Below, in pieces: positions 1-10,402 of a stretch of 64,000 nucleotides of DNA. The notes below the pieces were generated by a model. The model saw only the letters and a list, made by a program, of their open reading frames with translations. It was not told the DNA's origin and searched no databases. The stretch is from Sphaerolaimus hirsutus. Taxonomy: Eukaryota; Nematoda; Chromadorea; Monhysterida; Sphaerolaimidae. The stretch is taken from the NCBI GenBank assembly GCA_964036195.1, contig OZ038456.1, positions 12,834,001-12,898,000 of the forward strand, read 5' to 3'. A program made the position numbers and the translations under genes. Position 1 is the stretch's first letter, and the number at the start of each line of letters is the position of its first letter.

Positions 1-235
1 CAGGTCAGGGGTATTTCATGATAGACCCAAATTGGCGCCAGACGCCCAGCTCGGGGTTCGCTGACATCGTCCTGTTCAATTTGGCCAGCGCTGCAATCCA
101 AGATTCAACTTGCTTATAACAATATTTGGTTCAATGGTGACATGGCGGCAAGGGTCTGGATATGAGTAGGTAAGTTGCTGACCCGCAATTCCACTGGTCG
201 CTTGCTTTTCCTGACTATCCTAATGGCGCTCATCT
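1..235 (+). repeat. End of degenerate duplicated unit (copy 1 block)
   Basis: This block, with GCCCAGCTCGGGGTTCG and a strong splice-donor-like end (GAGTAG then GTAAGT near 165-172), recurs almost unchanged at about 7600-7890 and 13790-14100. The three copies share substitutions and order with neighbouring landmarks, so they look like remnants of one duplicated unit rather than a transposon family. A frame reading FMIDPNWR..PSSGFADI can be followed in all three copies but ends at a stop before the donor. It may be an old exon or a non-coding exon. No known protein was recognised. Confidence 0.6.
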
Positions 236-907
236 AGGGATGGCCGAGGGGTTTTTTCATGGGTTTTTTTAAAATAAAAAACGTTTTATTTAAAAAAACC
301 CGACCATCGAAACCGTTTTTTTTTTAAACCTTGGCAGAAATTTTTAGTACTAAGCACTAGGTATTTTGCAATTTTTTTTGTGTGGGAGCGCGCAATTTCA
401 CCTGCGCTTTACTATTTGTCGTGGTTTTCATTGGTTTTGAAGCATTTTTAGTGTAAAAACTTCCATTTATTCATGCTATTGTGTCATAATAAGCCGTGAT
501 TTGTTAGTGTAGTATATAATATCCAGTCAATGTGCCACCATAAACTTGTACAGTGTGAAAAATCACTGCTAATGAATTAGCATTCTATTGTGACCTAATT
601 TAAACACTATTTCATGGCCAACTTCGCTTAGTCATTAACATTCGACAAAAGCCGATATACATAATAAGTCAACATAAACGGATATTGTTGACAGAAATCA
701 CCACTTATAATGCTATCCCATGACTCTACAGCCATTCTATGGCTATGTATAACATCACAAAGTACTGTCACCTGTCTGATTTACCTGTATATGTTGACTC
801 ATGACCATATCTGGGAGCTTTTGAAGAAAAAAAATGGTTTTGTTTTAAAATAAAACCTTTTTTTTTGAAAAAACGTGTTAAAAAAAAACCTTTTTTGGCC
901 ATCCCTA
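235..907. mobile_element. hAT-like non-autonomous element, TAGGGATGGCC ends
   Basis: The left end is TAGGGATGGCC and the right end is GGCCATCCCTA, with long A/T homopolymer stretches (Tn-AAAAC/GTTTT) just inside both ends. The flanks CGCTCATC and CGCTCCAC match at 6 of 8 positions, which fits a decayed 8-bp target duplication as made by hAT elements. The interior contains a piece that also occurs in the large foldback at 37.2-38.35 kb (CTGTCTGAT..ATATGTTGA). No transposase is visible. Related ends occur at 12499-12687, near 19894-20100 and near 39230. Confidence 0.6.
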
Positions 908-1039
908 CGCTCCACACACAGGAAAAAAACAGTTCTAACACTTTGTTTTCAAGGTAAGAACCATAATAAAACTCGAAAATTTGTATGGCTTTCCCTTTTG
1001 AAAATTTTGAGTTCATGTTTTAAGTTCTTACTTTTACAC

Positions 1040-1460
1040 AGTTCATGCTCAGCACCTACTTAAATTGTCATCTGAGTAGGTGCTTAGCATGAACTGTGTA
1101 AAGTATAAACTGAAAACATGAACTCAAAATTTTTCATAAGGGTAACCGATACAAATTGGCGCCCCACACAGCTATTATAAAAATAAGTTCGAACGTTTTT
1201 TGGCAAAGTATGAATACCATATTTCTTCTAGCCGTTATATTTTTCGTCAACTGCCTTCTATTGGAGGTTGATGAAAAAAATTTGAACAATGTTCTTTATT
1301 AGAAGAGATACGGTATGCATACTTTGCCAAAAAACGTTCGAACTTTTTCTAAAAATGGCTGTGTGTGGAGCGGCATTTTCTAATTTTATTTGGGTTCTGA
1401 CTTTGAAAAAAAGCGTTCGAACTTATTTTTAAAATTGCTGTGTGTGGAGCCGCAATTTTA
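1040..1460. repeat. Foldback palindromes with CACACAGC / GCTGTGTG ends
   Basis: Two nested inverted repeats lie here. The first, about 1035-1110, pairs ACAGTTCATGCT with AGCATGAACTGT. The second, about 1155-1380, runs from CCACACAGC through TTCGAACGTTTTTTGGCAAAGTATG to its reverse complement and ends in GCTGTGTGTGG. They have no coding capacity. Similar CACACA/TGTGTG-bounded palindromes are at about 15685-15950 and 18110-18270. Confidence 0.6.
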
Positions 1461-2012
1461 CGAGTGTGTAGTGGGCGTAAAGTAAACCCGGCCGTAATGT
1501 AGTCCTGGCCGTAATATGAGCCTACCCGGCCATAAAGTAGGCCCAGCTATAAATTAGGGGGTGCTACATTACTGCCGGGCATCATTACAGCTGGGTTCAC
1601 TTTACGGCCGGGTTTACATTACGGCCGAGCGGGGGGATTAATATTTTTAGCTATTTTTCTAGCTAAATAGCTATTTTTCAACGTTTTTCCACTTTACATT
1701 TTTTCAAGTGATTTTTGGATTCAAGTAAAATGAAAAAAGTTGACCAATGGACTTGCTCAACTGTATTTCACTTTACTCAACTCCAAAGATCACTTGAAAA
1801 AGTGTTAAGTGAAAAAAAACGTTGAAAAATAGCTCAAACACTAATCCCCCAACTCGGCCGGAATGTAAACCCAGCCGTAAAGTAAACCCAGCCGTAATGA
1901 TGCCCCGGCCATAATGTAGCATCCCCTACTTTACGGCCGGGTCTACTTTACGGCCAGGTAGGCTTACATTACGGCCAGGTCTACAGTACGGCCAGGTTTA
2001 CTTTACAGCCGA
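1452..2012. repeat. Foldback element built of GGCCGTAA-type short repeats
   Basis: Both outer arms consist of many short direct and inverted copies of GGCCGTAA, CCCGGCCGTAATG and their complements. They surround an inner hairpin of TAGCTATTTTTC and CAACGTTTTTCCACTT segments around 1632-1850. The whole can fold on itself. The unit is likely a foldback transposon whose arms grew by internal duplication. No ORF and no certain target duplication were seen. Confidence 0.6.
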
Positions 2013-2099
2013 GCCCTGGCCCAATTTTACACCAATATTACACCAACTTTATACACCAGTCAACAGTTTTTGTAAGAGTCCTAATTACAGTAAACTCCA

Positions 2100-2372
2100 A
2101 TGGCGCACCGCACACTGAAATTTTGCGTTCAGCGTTCAAACGTTTTTGCACGCTGAACTACAGATGCTGAAATCAATATCTAAAGAACACAACGTTTTTG
2201 AAGCATAAAAATTTTGATAGCATGCTAATTGTGCGAAATACTGCTAATAACAAAATTTTTATGCTTCAAAAACTTTGTGCTCTTTAGATTTTAATTTCAG
2301 CATTTGTAGTTCAGCGTGCAAAAACGTTCGAACGCTGAACACAAAATTTCAGTGTGCGATGCGGCGATGTGT
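2100..2372. repeat. Foldback MITE with ATGGCGCACCGCACAC ends (copy 1)
   Basis: The left arm starts AATGGCGCACCGCACACTG, followed by AAATTTTGCGTTCAGCG. The right arm is its reverse complement, ending ..CAGTGTGCGATGCGGCG. The centre is an A/T-rich loop. A second full copy lies at 21733-22008, and half copies with the same ends occur at about 6449-6530 and 6940-7300. Confidence 0.7.
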
Positions 2373-2379
2373 TTGAAAC

Positions 2380-2725
2380 TGATATTTTTATATCAATTTT
2401 GGGAAAATCGGTTGTCAGCTAATGTATCTGGCCAAAAGCATATTTATAACGAAACTGTCAGTTCATGATTCTGATCGACACACAATTCATTGCGCGCCGC
2501 AGCCAACTGCGCGGCAACATGCGCCGACCAGCCTGACAACTTTGAGTACGCGCAAGCAACCTCCAGCCGAGTTATTGCCGCTGCAGCCGATTTTCCAATT
2601 TTCCCTGGAGTGAAGTCCATTTTCAAGGGGTTTCACGGCAATCGGATTTTACAATGGCGAATAGGAATTGTGCGTTGGGGGGGGGGGTTGGCGACGGCTG
2701 TCAGTGTTGTAGTTATTAGACGCGA
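2380..2725 (+). repeat. Duplicated unit block with CGCGGCAACATGCGCCG-type sequence
   Basis: The stretch from CTGATATTTTTATATCAATTTTG through ACAACTTTGAGTACGCGCA and CCTCCAGCCGAGTTATTG recurs at about 8110-8165 plus 8715-8970, and again at 14300-14510. In the second copy it is split by the hAT-like element at 8170-8704. Small open frames are present but none is conserved across copies without shifts, so I treat it as duplicated non-coding or decayed DNA. Confidence 0.55.
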
Positions 2726-2761
2726 CTTATTTACACCATCACAACAAATAAAAGGTGAAAT

Positions 2762-2868
2762 GGAGTTACCGAAACTAGGAGTTACCGAAACTAGGAGTTA
2801 CCGAAACTAGGAGTTACCGAAACTAGGAGTTACCGAAACTAGGAGTTACCGAAACTAGGAGTTACCGA
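2762..2868. repeat. 16-bp tandem repeat, about seven units
   Basis: The unit AGGAGTTACCGAAACT is repeated nearly perfectly about seven times. It begins inside GGTGAAATGGAGTTACC and ends at GAAACCTTCATTA. A single-copy equivalent, AAAGTTACCGAAATTT, occurs at about 16280, so the array expanded locally in this copy of the unit. Confidence 0.85.
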
Positions 2869-2999
2869 AACCTTCATTATTTGCATGTTTCCAAGCTTTT
2901 TATTAAAAATTCATGTTCAAAACTCAAAACTCAAGTACCAACCCGCACCACCTACTAAACTCCTGGTAGGCAAATACTCACCTGGTATCACGTGTCATG

Positions 3000-4456
3000 T
3001 AAACACCTTCCCGGACAAGTTCACCACCCATTTTTTTATTTCACTTTGGTTGTAATATCTCGGTCTATGGGGGTGTTATAGAGCTGAAACTTTGAATATA
3101 TAAAGTTGTGACACCCCCCTACTCTGCTTCAATGGGGGGAGATGGGGCGACTCACTGCAGGGTGGGTTGCCCTATATACAACAATTTTTTTGGCTATTTT
3201 GGTGTCCCAAACAAGTTCACCACCCACTTGATTAACTACACGTCTAGGGTTGTATCTCCAGTTGTGAGGTTGGTATAAAGCTGAAATTTGGGGGATGTCT
3301 TGCAAACAACCCCCTCTCACAATACACTAGTGGGCGGCCGGCGACGACCCACTACAGCATGGATCGCCACATATAAAGTTGTTCATTTTTTTTAACAACC
3401 CAAGTCTCACAAACAAATTTGCCACCCAACTGCATCATAAAGAAAATGTTGTGAGAACATACCTGATATAAAATTGAGTAAAATTTGAACCCTAGTTCTG
3501 CTCATGAAAATTTTTTCAGTAGGGCACCCGCCCCATCCCATAAACAGCAGACCGAAAATTTCACTTTAAACCAATTTTTTGTTTCACACGTAAAAAGTTG
3601 GTTTACAAAGTTCACTAGGGAAGAGTCCAAGGTTCAAAGTTACGTAAACAACATGACCTCTAAAATGCCTGCATAAGGAAATTCATTTGGGGTGAATATA
3701 ACAACGTCATAATCACATAATTACAGGAACAAAATTTGACAAAATTTTCACTTTTTCATTCACCCCAAATAAATTTCCTTATGCAGGCATTTTAGAGGTC
3801 ATGTTGTTTACGTAACTTTCAACCTTGGACCCTTCCCTAGTGAACTTTGTAAACCAACTTTTTAAGTGTGAAACAAAAAATTGGTATAAAGTGAAATTTT
3901 CCATCTGCTGTTTATGGGACGGGTGGGTGCTATACTGAAAAAAATTATAATGAGCAGAACTAGGGTTCAAATTTGACTCATTTTTATATCAGGTATCTTC
4001 TCACAACATTTTTTTATAATGCAGTTGGGTGGCAAATGTGTTTGTGAGACATGGGTTGTTTTTAAAAAATGAACAACTTTATATGCAGCGACCCATGCTG
4101 TAGTGGGTCGTCGCCGGCCGCCCACTAGTGTATTGTGAGAGGGGGTTGTTTGCAAGACATCCCCCAAATTTCAGGTGTCTATCGCTTTCACAGCTGGAGA
4201 TATGTCCCGTGTAGTTCAGCCAATCAAGTGGGTGGTGAACTTGTTTGGGACACCGAAAAAGCCACAAAAAATGTTTGCATATAGGGCAACCCACCCTGTA
4301 GTGAGTCGCCGCACCTTCCCCCATTTATACGGAGTAGTGGGGTGTTAAGACTATATACCCACCAAATATTAGCTTTGTATCACTCCCATAGCCAGAGATA
4401 TTGCATCTGAAGTGAAATAAAAAAATGGGTGGTGAACTTGTCCGGGAAGGTGTTTA
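3000..4456. mobile_element. Long foldback element, TAAACACCTTCCCGG termini
   Basis: The left end TAAACACCTTCCCGGACAAG and the right end CTTGTCCGGGAAGGTGTTTA are exact inverted repeats. The arms pair over several hundred bases and include GTTCACCACCCA, CGCCGGCCGCCCACTAGTG and TTCACTAGGGAAG. The ORFs in the two arms mirror each other and do not look like known proteins, so this is a long-terminal-inverted-repeat, non-autonomous element of about 1.46 kb. A truncated relative begins at 10403 and a short one is at 54483-54737. Confidence 0.75.
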
Positions 4457-4459
4457 GAA

Positions 4460-4640
4460 GACCCTGCAAAACGTCAGCTGTCATGTAGCAAACCCTGTAA
4501 AGTGTCAAATGTCATGAAAACCTCCGTAAAGTGTCATGATATCCTAATCTTACTGCACAGTATCCAAATGTCCAAAAGTAAGATTATATACAAAAACATA
4601 ACATTTGGATACGCATTTGAAACGCTTTCACTACTTGGCA
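4460..4640. repeat. TGTAAAGTGTCAAATGTCATG short-repeat tract
   Basis: Several imperfect copies of a roughly 25-bp motif (CCTGTAAAGTGTC, GTCATGTAAAA) lie in a row, followed by an ATAAGATT / AATCTTA palindrome around 4545-4600. The same motif recurs around 9550-9690, 12835-13020, 18470-18620, 19115-19130, 32880-33040 and 56120-56235. It behaves as a dispersed low-complexity family. It has no coding content. Confidence 0.5.
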
Positions 4641-4649
4641 ATGGTTAAT

Positions 4650-4990
4650 GATCACATTTCATTTAAATCCTCTTTCCTATTCTAGCACGAACAGTATTCA
4701 GATTTCTATGGCGAATGCACACTGTGTGCAAAAATGGTTTTCTGCAACTGTTATTGCTGATTTGAATTTGGCTACCAATGTGCTGCGACAAGGAGAGCGA
4801 TGCTTGTCAAAGTTGAGAGACTCGCGGTTAGTGCAGTCGTAGTTTGAGACTTGGATCCAAGTTGTTTATTTGCATCTAGTTCTTAAAAGCCTTAAAAATG
4901 TTAGAGCTGTGTGATGCACTATCATTACCCCTCCGTTTTTCAGCGTGTGGGTGCATCGAGCCACACTCTGGTGCCTTGATACTGCGGCTA
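4650..4990 (+). repeat. Duplicated unit, conserved block with GGAGAGCGATGCTTGTC
   Basis: The block ATTCTAGCA..CAGTATTCAGATTTCTATGG, then TGCGACAAGGAGAGCGATGC and AGAGACTCGCGG, then CAGCGTGTGGGTGCAT, recurs near 10125 and 11840-11940, and near 19625-19860. The order is the same each time. Short frames exist, but stops are not placed consistently. I consider this part of the multi-copy unit of region 1, function unknown. Confidence 0.55.
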
Positions 4991-5032
4991 CAGTTGGCAA
5001 AACTTACCACATGTGATCCAGCCCAAATGTCT

Positions 5033-5594
5033 GGTGAAAGCGACAATCCACTCCAGGGGTCTCCTAGGGGGGGGGGCTGCCCCCCCCCAAATCGGCCAGC
5101 TATCTATCTATCCCGGAGGCCGCTCATCAGCTATCTTTCTATCCCGAGGCAAAATTTTTGGCTACTACCCCCAATACCCCCCCCCAAATCGCTCAGCTAT
5201 CTATCTATATGGAGTCGTTTTTGAGAAATTTTGCCCCAATTATCGCTCAAAATCACTAATTTTCGCACCTTTTTATAGTTTTTCACCTCTCAAAATCGTG
5301 CTTTCCGGCTATATACATCGTTATATACCTATTTTTTGCCATTTTATACCGACTTTTGGCTACTTTTAACTGATTATTAGCGATTTTTCCCCTTTCTGCC
5401 TTTTTAACCTTGAAAAAGCCTATATATTGTGCCGTTCCCTCAAGCCCCCCCCCAGCCCCCCCAGAAAAATTTTCAGCTATCTATCCCTCCGGAGGAGCGA
5501 TTTGCTATCTATCCAGCCCCCGCGACGGCCAAAATCCTGGAGACCCCTGATTCACTCTCTTCCTTCGTCATACAAGGCTGTCTTGCAGTTTGAA
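5033..5594 (+). pseudogene. Exon copy 1 of region-1 unit, split by a MITE
   Basis: The sequence LVKATIHS (5033-5053, in frame) continues after the inserted element at 5558-5594 as LPSSYKAVLQFE, followed by GTTACA where the other copies have a GTGAGT donor. The paralogous exons end at 13097 (VKSIINAVPFFYTAVLQIE) and 15644 (VKSIIDGVPLFYVAVLQIE). All three share the pattern VK-x-I-x5-Y-x-AVLQ-[IF]-E. The protein family is not recognised. The copy is broken by the 496-bp element and its donor is degenerate. Confidence 0.55.
5054..5549. mobile_element. hAT-like MITE, CAGGGGTCTCC family (in exon copy)
   Basis: Ends are CAGGGGTCTCC and GGAGACCCCTG. The flanking 8-mers ATCCACTC and ATTCACTC differ at one base, so this is a target duplication. 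Family hallmarks are G-runs next to C-runs near one end, repeated AGCTATCTATC / CCGGAGG, and ACTATAAA/TTTTTCACC in the middle. No ORF encodes a transposase. Other well-bounded copies are at 30333-30663, 31099-31612, 40075-40529, 42193-42677 and 50404-50871. Confidence 0.85.
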
Positions 5595-6164
5595 GTTACA
5601 GTGCGCGCAGAAATTTCTGTTTTTTTGTTAATTTTTTGTCTGCGTAAACAACTACCTAGTGCCAGTGTTATTCCGCGCACTCGTACTCGCCTAGATTTTA
5701 AAACGGCGCGCCGTTTTCCCTATACTTTTTGAGGCCCATCACACGCGTGAAAATGGGAATTGTGGGTAGAGGTAGAGGCCTAAAATTATGTGCGTTTTCT
5801 GTAAAATGGTAGAAAATGAAGAAATTTAACTCTCATTATAGAGCTCACACACAAAAAAAGGCGAGCCTGACCGATTTTTGGGGTTAGCGCTCGCGGGCAT
5901 TGAGACCAAAGTGGGCGGAGCTTACGTGGACCGGCGCATGCAAAGCAAATTATCTGCGCGCACTGTAGTCACACCGATAAACTTGACAAAAAATATATAC
6001 AAAAGACTTTTCTATATTTTTACTCTAGTGTGCAGAATTATGTATGCACGATTGTTTTTCTATCGTAGTGATGATCCAGATACTAATTTTCTTATTAGTA
6101 TACTTATTACTAAATACCGATTTCTCACATCAATTATCATAAAAAGTTTTCCTTCTCAACACAG

Positions 6165-6420
6165 ATTCGATGTGCATTACGGAATCGCTGTTGTCCGTAA
6201 CGTCTACAACAATTTTTGGCATACTGCCAAGTGTTAATTGCACTCAATTCGTACATACTGACGCCTCACCTGGTGTAGCGTCAGTTGGACTGTCATGGAA
6301 ATTCATGACAATACTGAGGGAAGATTATGCTTATCCGTGGAGAAACAAGCCAGGAATTTTTCATGAAAATTTTCATGAATTTGGTGAGTTGCTGTAAATT
6401 GTGTTCGTTGTTCGACTGCT
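6165..6420 (+). pseudogene. Exon copy 1, F-x-x-HYxIAVVRNVYNNFWH
   Basis: After a CACAG acceptor at 6164 the frame reads FDVHYGIAVVRNVYNNFWH, then stops at TAA (6233-6235). Further down, LREDYAYPWRNKPG and a GTGAGT donor near 6384 correspond to the same exon after an insertion. Paralogues start at 13276, 16097 and 20181. The set suggests an ancestral exon of about 52 codons, now decayed in at least three of four copies. I do not recognise the family. Confidence 0.5.
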
Positions 6421-6439
6421 GGAGATTGTAAATATGAGA

Positions 6440-7310
6440 TACATTTCAATGGCGCACCGCACACTCAAAATTTTCAAGGGCGGTTCGAACGTTTTTTAGT
6501 TCCGCCAAGGCGGAACTCCAAGTGTGGTTCGAACATTTTTTTAAAGGATTTTTAGGACATTTTTTCAACATTCGAAGGAAATTCGAATGGAGTCCGGACA
6601 AATTGACCTGAATTTGTACACTTCTTGTGCATTTGGGTGTCATAACATTTCCACGCAGTAAGTTTCAAAATAATAGGGACAGTTTCAATTCCACCCTTGA
6701 CTTTTCAATTCCACCCATTAGAGAAGGTTGTTGTTAGATACAAATCTTACTTATCTTTCCAAATATTTTTGTGAAAATTGTTTTATGGGTACATCTAAGC
6801 ATAATCTTCAAAAACCAAGAGAGAAAAATTTATGTGAAATCCACTCGTTCTAAAGATAATTGTATTTTGTGTGGTGCATATTTGTGTAAACAGAAACTGA
6901 ATTCCAGCCTGGTAGAAAGTGTCCATATGTTTTCTTGCCTAGATGGCGCACCGCACACTCAAAAGAGTGCGGACGTTGTTCAAACAATTTGCGCTTTCTG
7001 CCCTTTCCGAATTAATTCCGCCCCTGCACAATTAAAGGCAATTCTGCCATGAGTAAAAAGAGTGCGGACGTTGTTCAAACGCTTTGCGCTTTCCGCCCTT
7101 TCTGAATTAATTCCGCCCCTGCACAATTCGAGGCAATTCCGCCATCGTCAAAGTGTTTGAACGTTTCATGTGCGGAATTGAAATCGAGGGCGGTTCGGAT
7201 GTTTTTGAATTCCACCCCCGATTTTAATTCCGCCCTTTTGAATTCAGCCCATGAAAAAGTGTTCGAACCGCAACTGAAAATTTGAGTGTGCCGTGCGACA
7301 TTGGCTCGAT
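6440..7310. repeat. Cluster of ATGGCGCACCGCACAC half-palindromes
   Basis: Ends of the foldback family start at 6449 and 6941 (ATGGCGCACCGCACACTC), and a matching inverted end lies near 7280-7300 (GAGTGTGCCGTGCGACAT). Internal segments GAGTGCGGACGTTGTTCAAAC and CAATTCCGCCC are themselves duplicated (6966-7070, 7050-7145). The region between is foldback debris. No gene is seen. Confidence 0.55.
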
Positions 7311-7599
7311 TGATTCAGGCAACCAGGTTTTCAGGGACATAAATATTTTAGCGCTGCAGTGAGAGTTTACAATTAGGGTGTTTACAGGAATCTTGTAGAT
7401 TTTTAAGTTCTCTGCGTGGGTTCAGATAGATAGTAACTCGCTCCAAAGGTGAAAGTGGACAAAAACATATGTAAATCAGCGATTTTGTGTGAAAATTTAG
7501 GCAAAACTACTCAAAAATTGCCCGAAAGCTTATTGATGGAATTTGTACGCCATTTGGCCAAAATTTGTCACTTGACATGGCTCAGGTGGGAAATTTGTC

Positions 7600-7890
7600 A
7601 TGTATCGTGGTGTTGAATTCCAATCACATCACTATTCGCAATGTTTGATATCGTCGCAAATAATCCCAAATCAATACTGTCACATCTCAGGGTCCGGGGT
7701 ATTCCATGATAGACACGAATTGGCGCCGGGCATCCAGCTCGGGGTTCGCCGACATCATCCTGTTCAATTTGGCCAGCGCTGCGATCCAAGATTCAACTCG
7801 CTTTTAACAATATTTGGTTCAATGGTGACATGGCGGCAAGTTTCTGAATATGAGTGGGTAAGTCGCTGACCCGCAATTCCACGGGTCCGC
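7600..7890 (+). repeat. Duplicated unit block, copy 2 of the block at 1-235
   Basis: GGTGTTGAATTCCAATCAC, ATGATAGAC, GCTCGGGGTTCGCCGACATC and TTCAATGGTGACATGGCGGC match the blocks at 1-200 and 13800-14080 in order. A GTGGGTAAGT donor-like site ends the block. This copy has several private substitutions and an altered frame. Confidence 0.6.
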
Positions 7891-8169
7891 TCCTCCTGAC
7901 TATCGTAATTTTTACCCCAATATTTTCAATGACTGATTCAAAGTGAATTTTTTTGACAACCGAAACTTCCCAAATCTTTTTTTTTAATTTCTTAAATTTC
8001 AAAAAACTGTTTTAATCACATTCACCAGCAAATTGAATCATTTTTTTATATAACGGCAGTCAACAGTATTGTAAGAGTCCTCATTTTGGTAAACTGAAAT
8101 GTGCATGTTCAAAACTGATATTTTTATATCAATTTTGTAAAATTTGGTTGTCAACTAGTGTATCTGAAC

Positions 8170-8704
8170 TAGGGTTCAAACGGGATTGACTTTTCGGGAT
8201 CGGGATCGTGATTCACTTTTTGAGATTTCGGGATTGGGATTCACTTTTTGAGATTTCGGGATCGGGATCGGGATTGGGGTTTCTGGATCGGGATCGGGAT
8301 TGGTTTTTTGAGATTTCGGGATCGGGATTGGCCGGGATTGGGGTCACGGTATCGGGATCGGGATTGGGATAGACATTTTTCCGGGATCGGGATTGGGTTC
8401 TAGGGATAGAGATTTTGGCCATTTTTCTGGCATTCACAGTTGTTCATCAAGGTCTCAAAACACTCTTGGATGCCAGAAAAGACGCTGGGGGTTTGAATCC
8501 ACTTTTTTTGCATGCCAAAACGTCATCATTTCACTTTTTATAATTTCCACTAATTTATCCGGGATCGGGATCCCGGACTTGGGAGTTTCTCGGGATCGGG
8601 ATCGGGATTGGTATTTTTGAGATTTCGGGATCGGGATTGGGCTTTCGGGATCGGGATCGGGACTGGTAAATCCCGGAATTTCACGGGATCCCGTTTGAAC
8701 CCTA
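8170..8704 (+). mobile_element. hAT-like MITE with GGGATC hexamer interior (copy A)
   Basis: Ends are TAGGGTTCAAACGGGAT and ATCCCGTTTGAACCCTA. The flanking 8-mers are identical (ATCTGAAC at 8162-8169 and 8705-8712). The interior is two fields of GGGATC/GGGATT hexamers and 'TTTTTGAGATTTC' separated by a unique core (GGCCATTTTTCTGGCATTCACAGTTGTTCA). Long RDRD / PDPD reading frames here are by-products of the hexamer. Other copies with 8-bp duplications are at 26518-26733, 38380-38962, 44717-45332 and 49872-50390. Confidence 0.9.
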
Positions 8705-9205
8705 ATCTGAACCAAAAGCAAATGACATTGAAGACTGAATTGTCAGTTCGTAATTCTGATCAGGCACACATTTGATTTCGCGACGCAGCCGACTGCGCAG
8801 CCGAGTGCGTCAACCAGCCCGACAACTTCAAGCAACCTCCAGCCGAGTTATTGCAGCCGCGTGGAAGAGAATCGATTTTCAAGAGGTGTTACGCCAAGCG
8901 GTGAATAGGAATTGTGCGTTATGGGGGGGGGGGGGTGCGGTGGTGATGGCTGTTGTAGTTATTAGGTGCGACTTATTTGCACGTGCACGAGTCAACGTGC
9001 ACTGGGAGTAGACCTACTGGGATTTCTGCTGTATCCTTGCAAGGGACCCATGCGACCACATGTGGGTTGGGGTGTAGATCCTTACCCCTTACAACAAATT
9101 CTTCCATTACACCTTCTTTTTCAAAATCTGCCTCTTCCCTTGAAGGTAGCATGTGACTGAATCGCTATGGCCATAAGCAACCACTCCCAGGAAGTAAATA
9201 AAATC

Positions 9206-9810
9206 TACCGTATTTACTCGAATAATTCCCCCACTTGAATAGTTCCCCCCTGTTGGACGAGTGATGAAAAAATAATTCCCCCACTTGAATAATCCCCCCC
9301 CCAAATGATGGGATAAAGTTAATGCAGATATCTTTTGAAAATAACCGATGAAGTCAGACTGAGCAAAATAGCTGTGTCTGGGGCCAGTTCCGCAAGTTAA
9401 AAGTAGATAGTAAAAATTGGAGAGTAGAGTAAAACGGCACGTGGCAAGTAAAGAGTAGAGTAAAAATTTAAGAGTGAAGTAAAAATTTAAGAGTAAAGTA
9501 ATAAGTAGAGTAAAAATTGAAAAGTAGAGTAAAAAATAAAAAAGTGCCAAATGTAAAGTAAAGTGTCAATTCTGTATCCAAATCTTATGTTTTTGTATCC
9601 GAATCTTATGTCGAAAAGTAAGATTTGGATACAAAAACATGAGATTTGGATTCGAAAAAAAATTTGGATACACAATTGACACTTTACTTTACATTCGGCA
9701 CTTTTTTATTTTTTACTCTACTTTTCAATTTTTACTCTACTTATTACATTGCTCTTCAATTTTTATGTCACTCTTCACTCCCCGGGGGAATTATTCGAGT
9801 AAATACGGTA
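9206..9810. mobile_element. TA-flanked element, TACCGTATTTACTCGAATAA ends, with nested palindrome
   Basis: The left end TACCGTATTTACTCGAATAATTCCCCC pairs with the right end GAATTATTCGAGTAAATACGGTA. A second palindrome (about 9400-9780) is nested inside and contains AAGTAGAGTAAAAATTGA arms and TTTGGATACAAAAACAT. The outer ends belong to a family also seen at 19159-19408, 24473-24984, 27262-27681, 56025-56122, 58684-59122 and about 61583-61983. TA at both borders would fit a Tc1/mariner-type target, which is inference. Confidence 0.65.
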
Positions 9811-9936
9811 TCTAAGAAGAAAGTAAAATCTTTATATCTAAGAAGAAAGTAAAATCTTTATATTTGGTTTTGAGGGCTCTCAAAGGGGGTATGAAAAAGC
9901 CTGGGGGCTAAAATTTAAAAAAATGTTGGTAGAGAA

Positions 9937-10203
9937 ATGCATGGGCTATTTTTTTATACCAATGTCAGCCCCCTAGCTCACCAGCTTCATGAATCGCGAC
10001 CAAAAACATTGAGCGAACTCGCGGCGAACTTCTGTAGCTGGAGCATTGAGAATATTTACATTACTTGCGCTGAGAGTTTTCGCTCTTTGCGATGGGTCAA
10101 TGACAACATTTTATTCAAACCTATTCTAGCAACAACCGTATTCAGATTTCTATGGCGATGCACACTGGGCGCAGAAATGCTTTTATACTATTGTTACTGC
10201 TGA
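9937..10203 (+). pseudogene. Coding-like segment, SELAANFCSWSIENIYI
   Basis: A frame open from 9937 to 10203 contains HQLHESRPKTLSELAANF, then SWSIENIYITCAESFRSLRW. Its composition is much more protein-like than that of the surrounding repeats. It merges into the duplicated block TTCAGATTTCTATGGCGATGCACACTGG at its 3' end. No paralogue is visible in the other unit copies. It could be an exon remnant, and its identity is unknown. Confidence 0.3.
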
Positions 10204-10239
10204 TTTGAATAGGTATGGCTACCAATATGGTGCGACAGG

Positions 10240-10400
10240 GGTATTGTAGATTTTGCCCCTCCGGAGGGATAGATACCTGAAAATTTTTCTGGGGGGGGGG
10301 GGGGTTCGCGGTGGTTCAAGATATATGCATAGAAGGGAGGAAAAGAAGAATCTTCGCTAAAAGTAGCTGAAAAATGGCTAAAAATGGGTATATAATGACA
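10240..10400. mobile_element. Truncated CAGGGGTCTCC-family MITE
   Basis: CCCCTCCGGAGGGATAGATACCTGAAAATTTTTCTGG followed by a G-run and AAAAATGGCTAAAAATGGGTATATAA is typical of the interior of the 496-bp element at 5054. No clear terminal repeats remain. The TAAACACCTTCCCGG foldback starts immediately after it at 10403. Confidence 0.6.
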
Positions 10401-10402
10401 TA

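Noticed and set aside
3485-3970. Pair of 63-residue frames starting MNPSSAH
   Set aside because: They are the two inverted arms of the TAAACACCTTCCCGG element translated in opposite directions.
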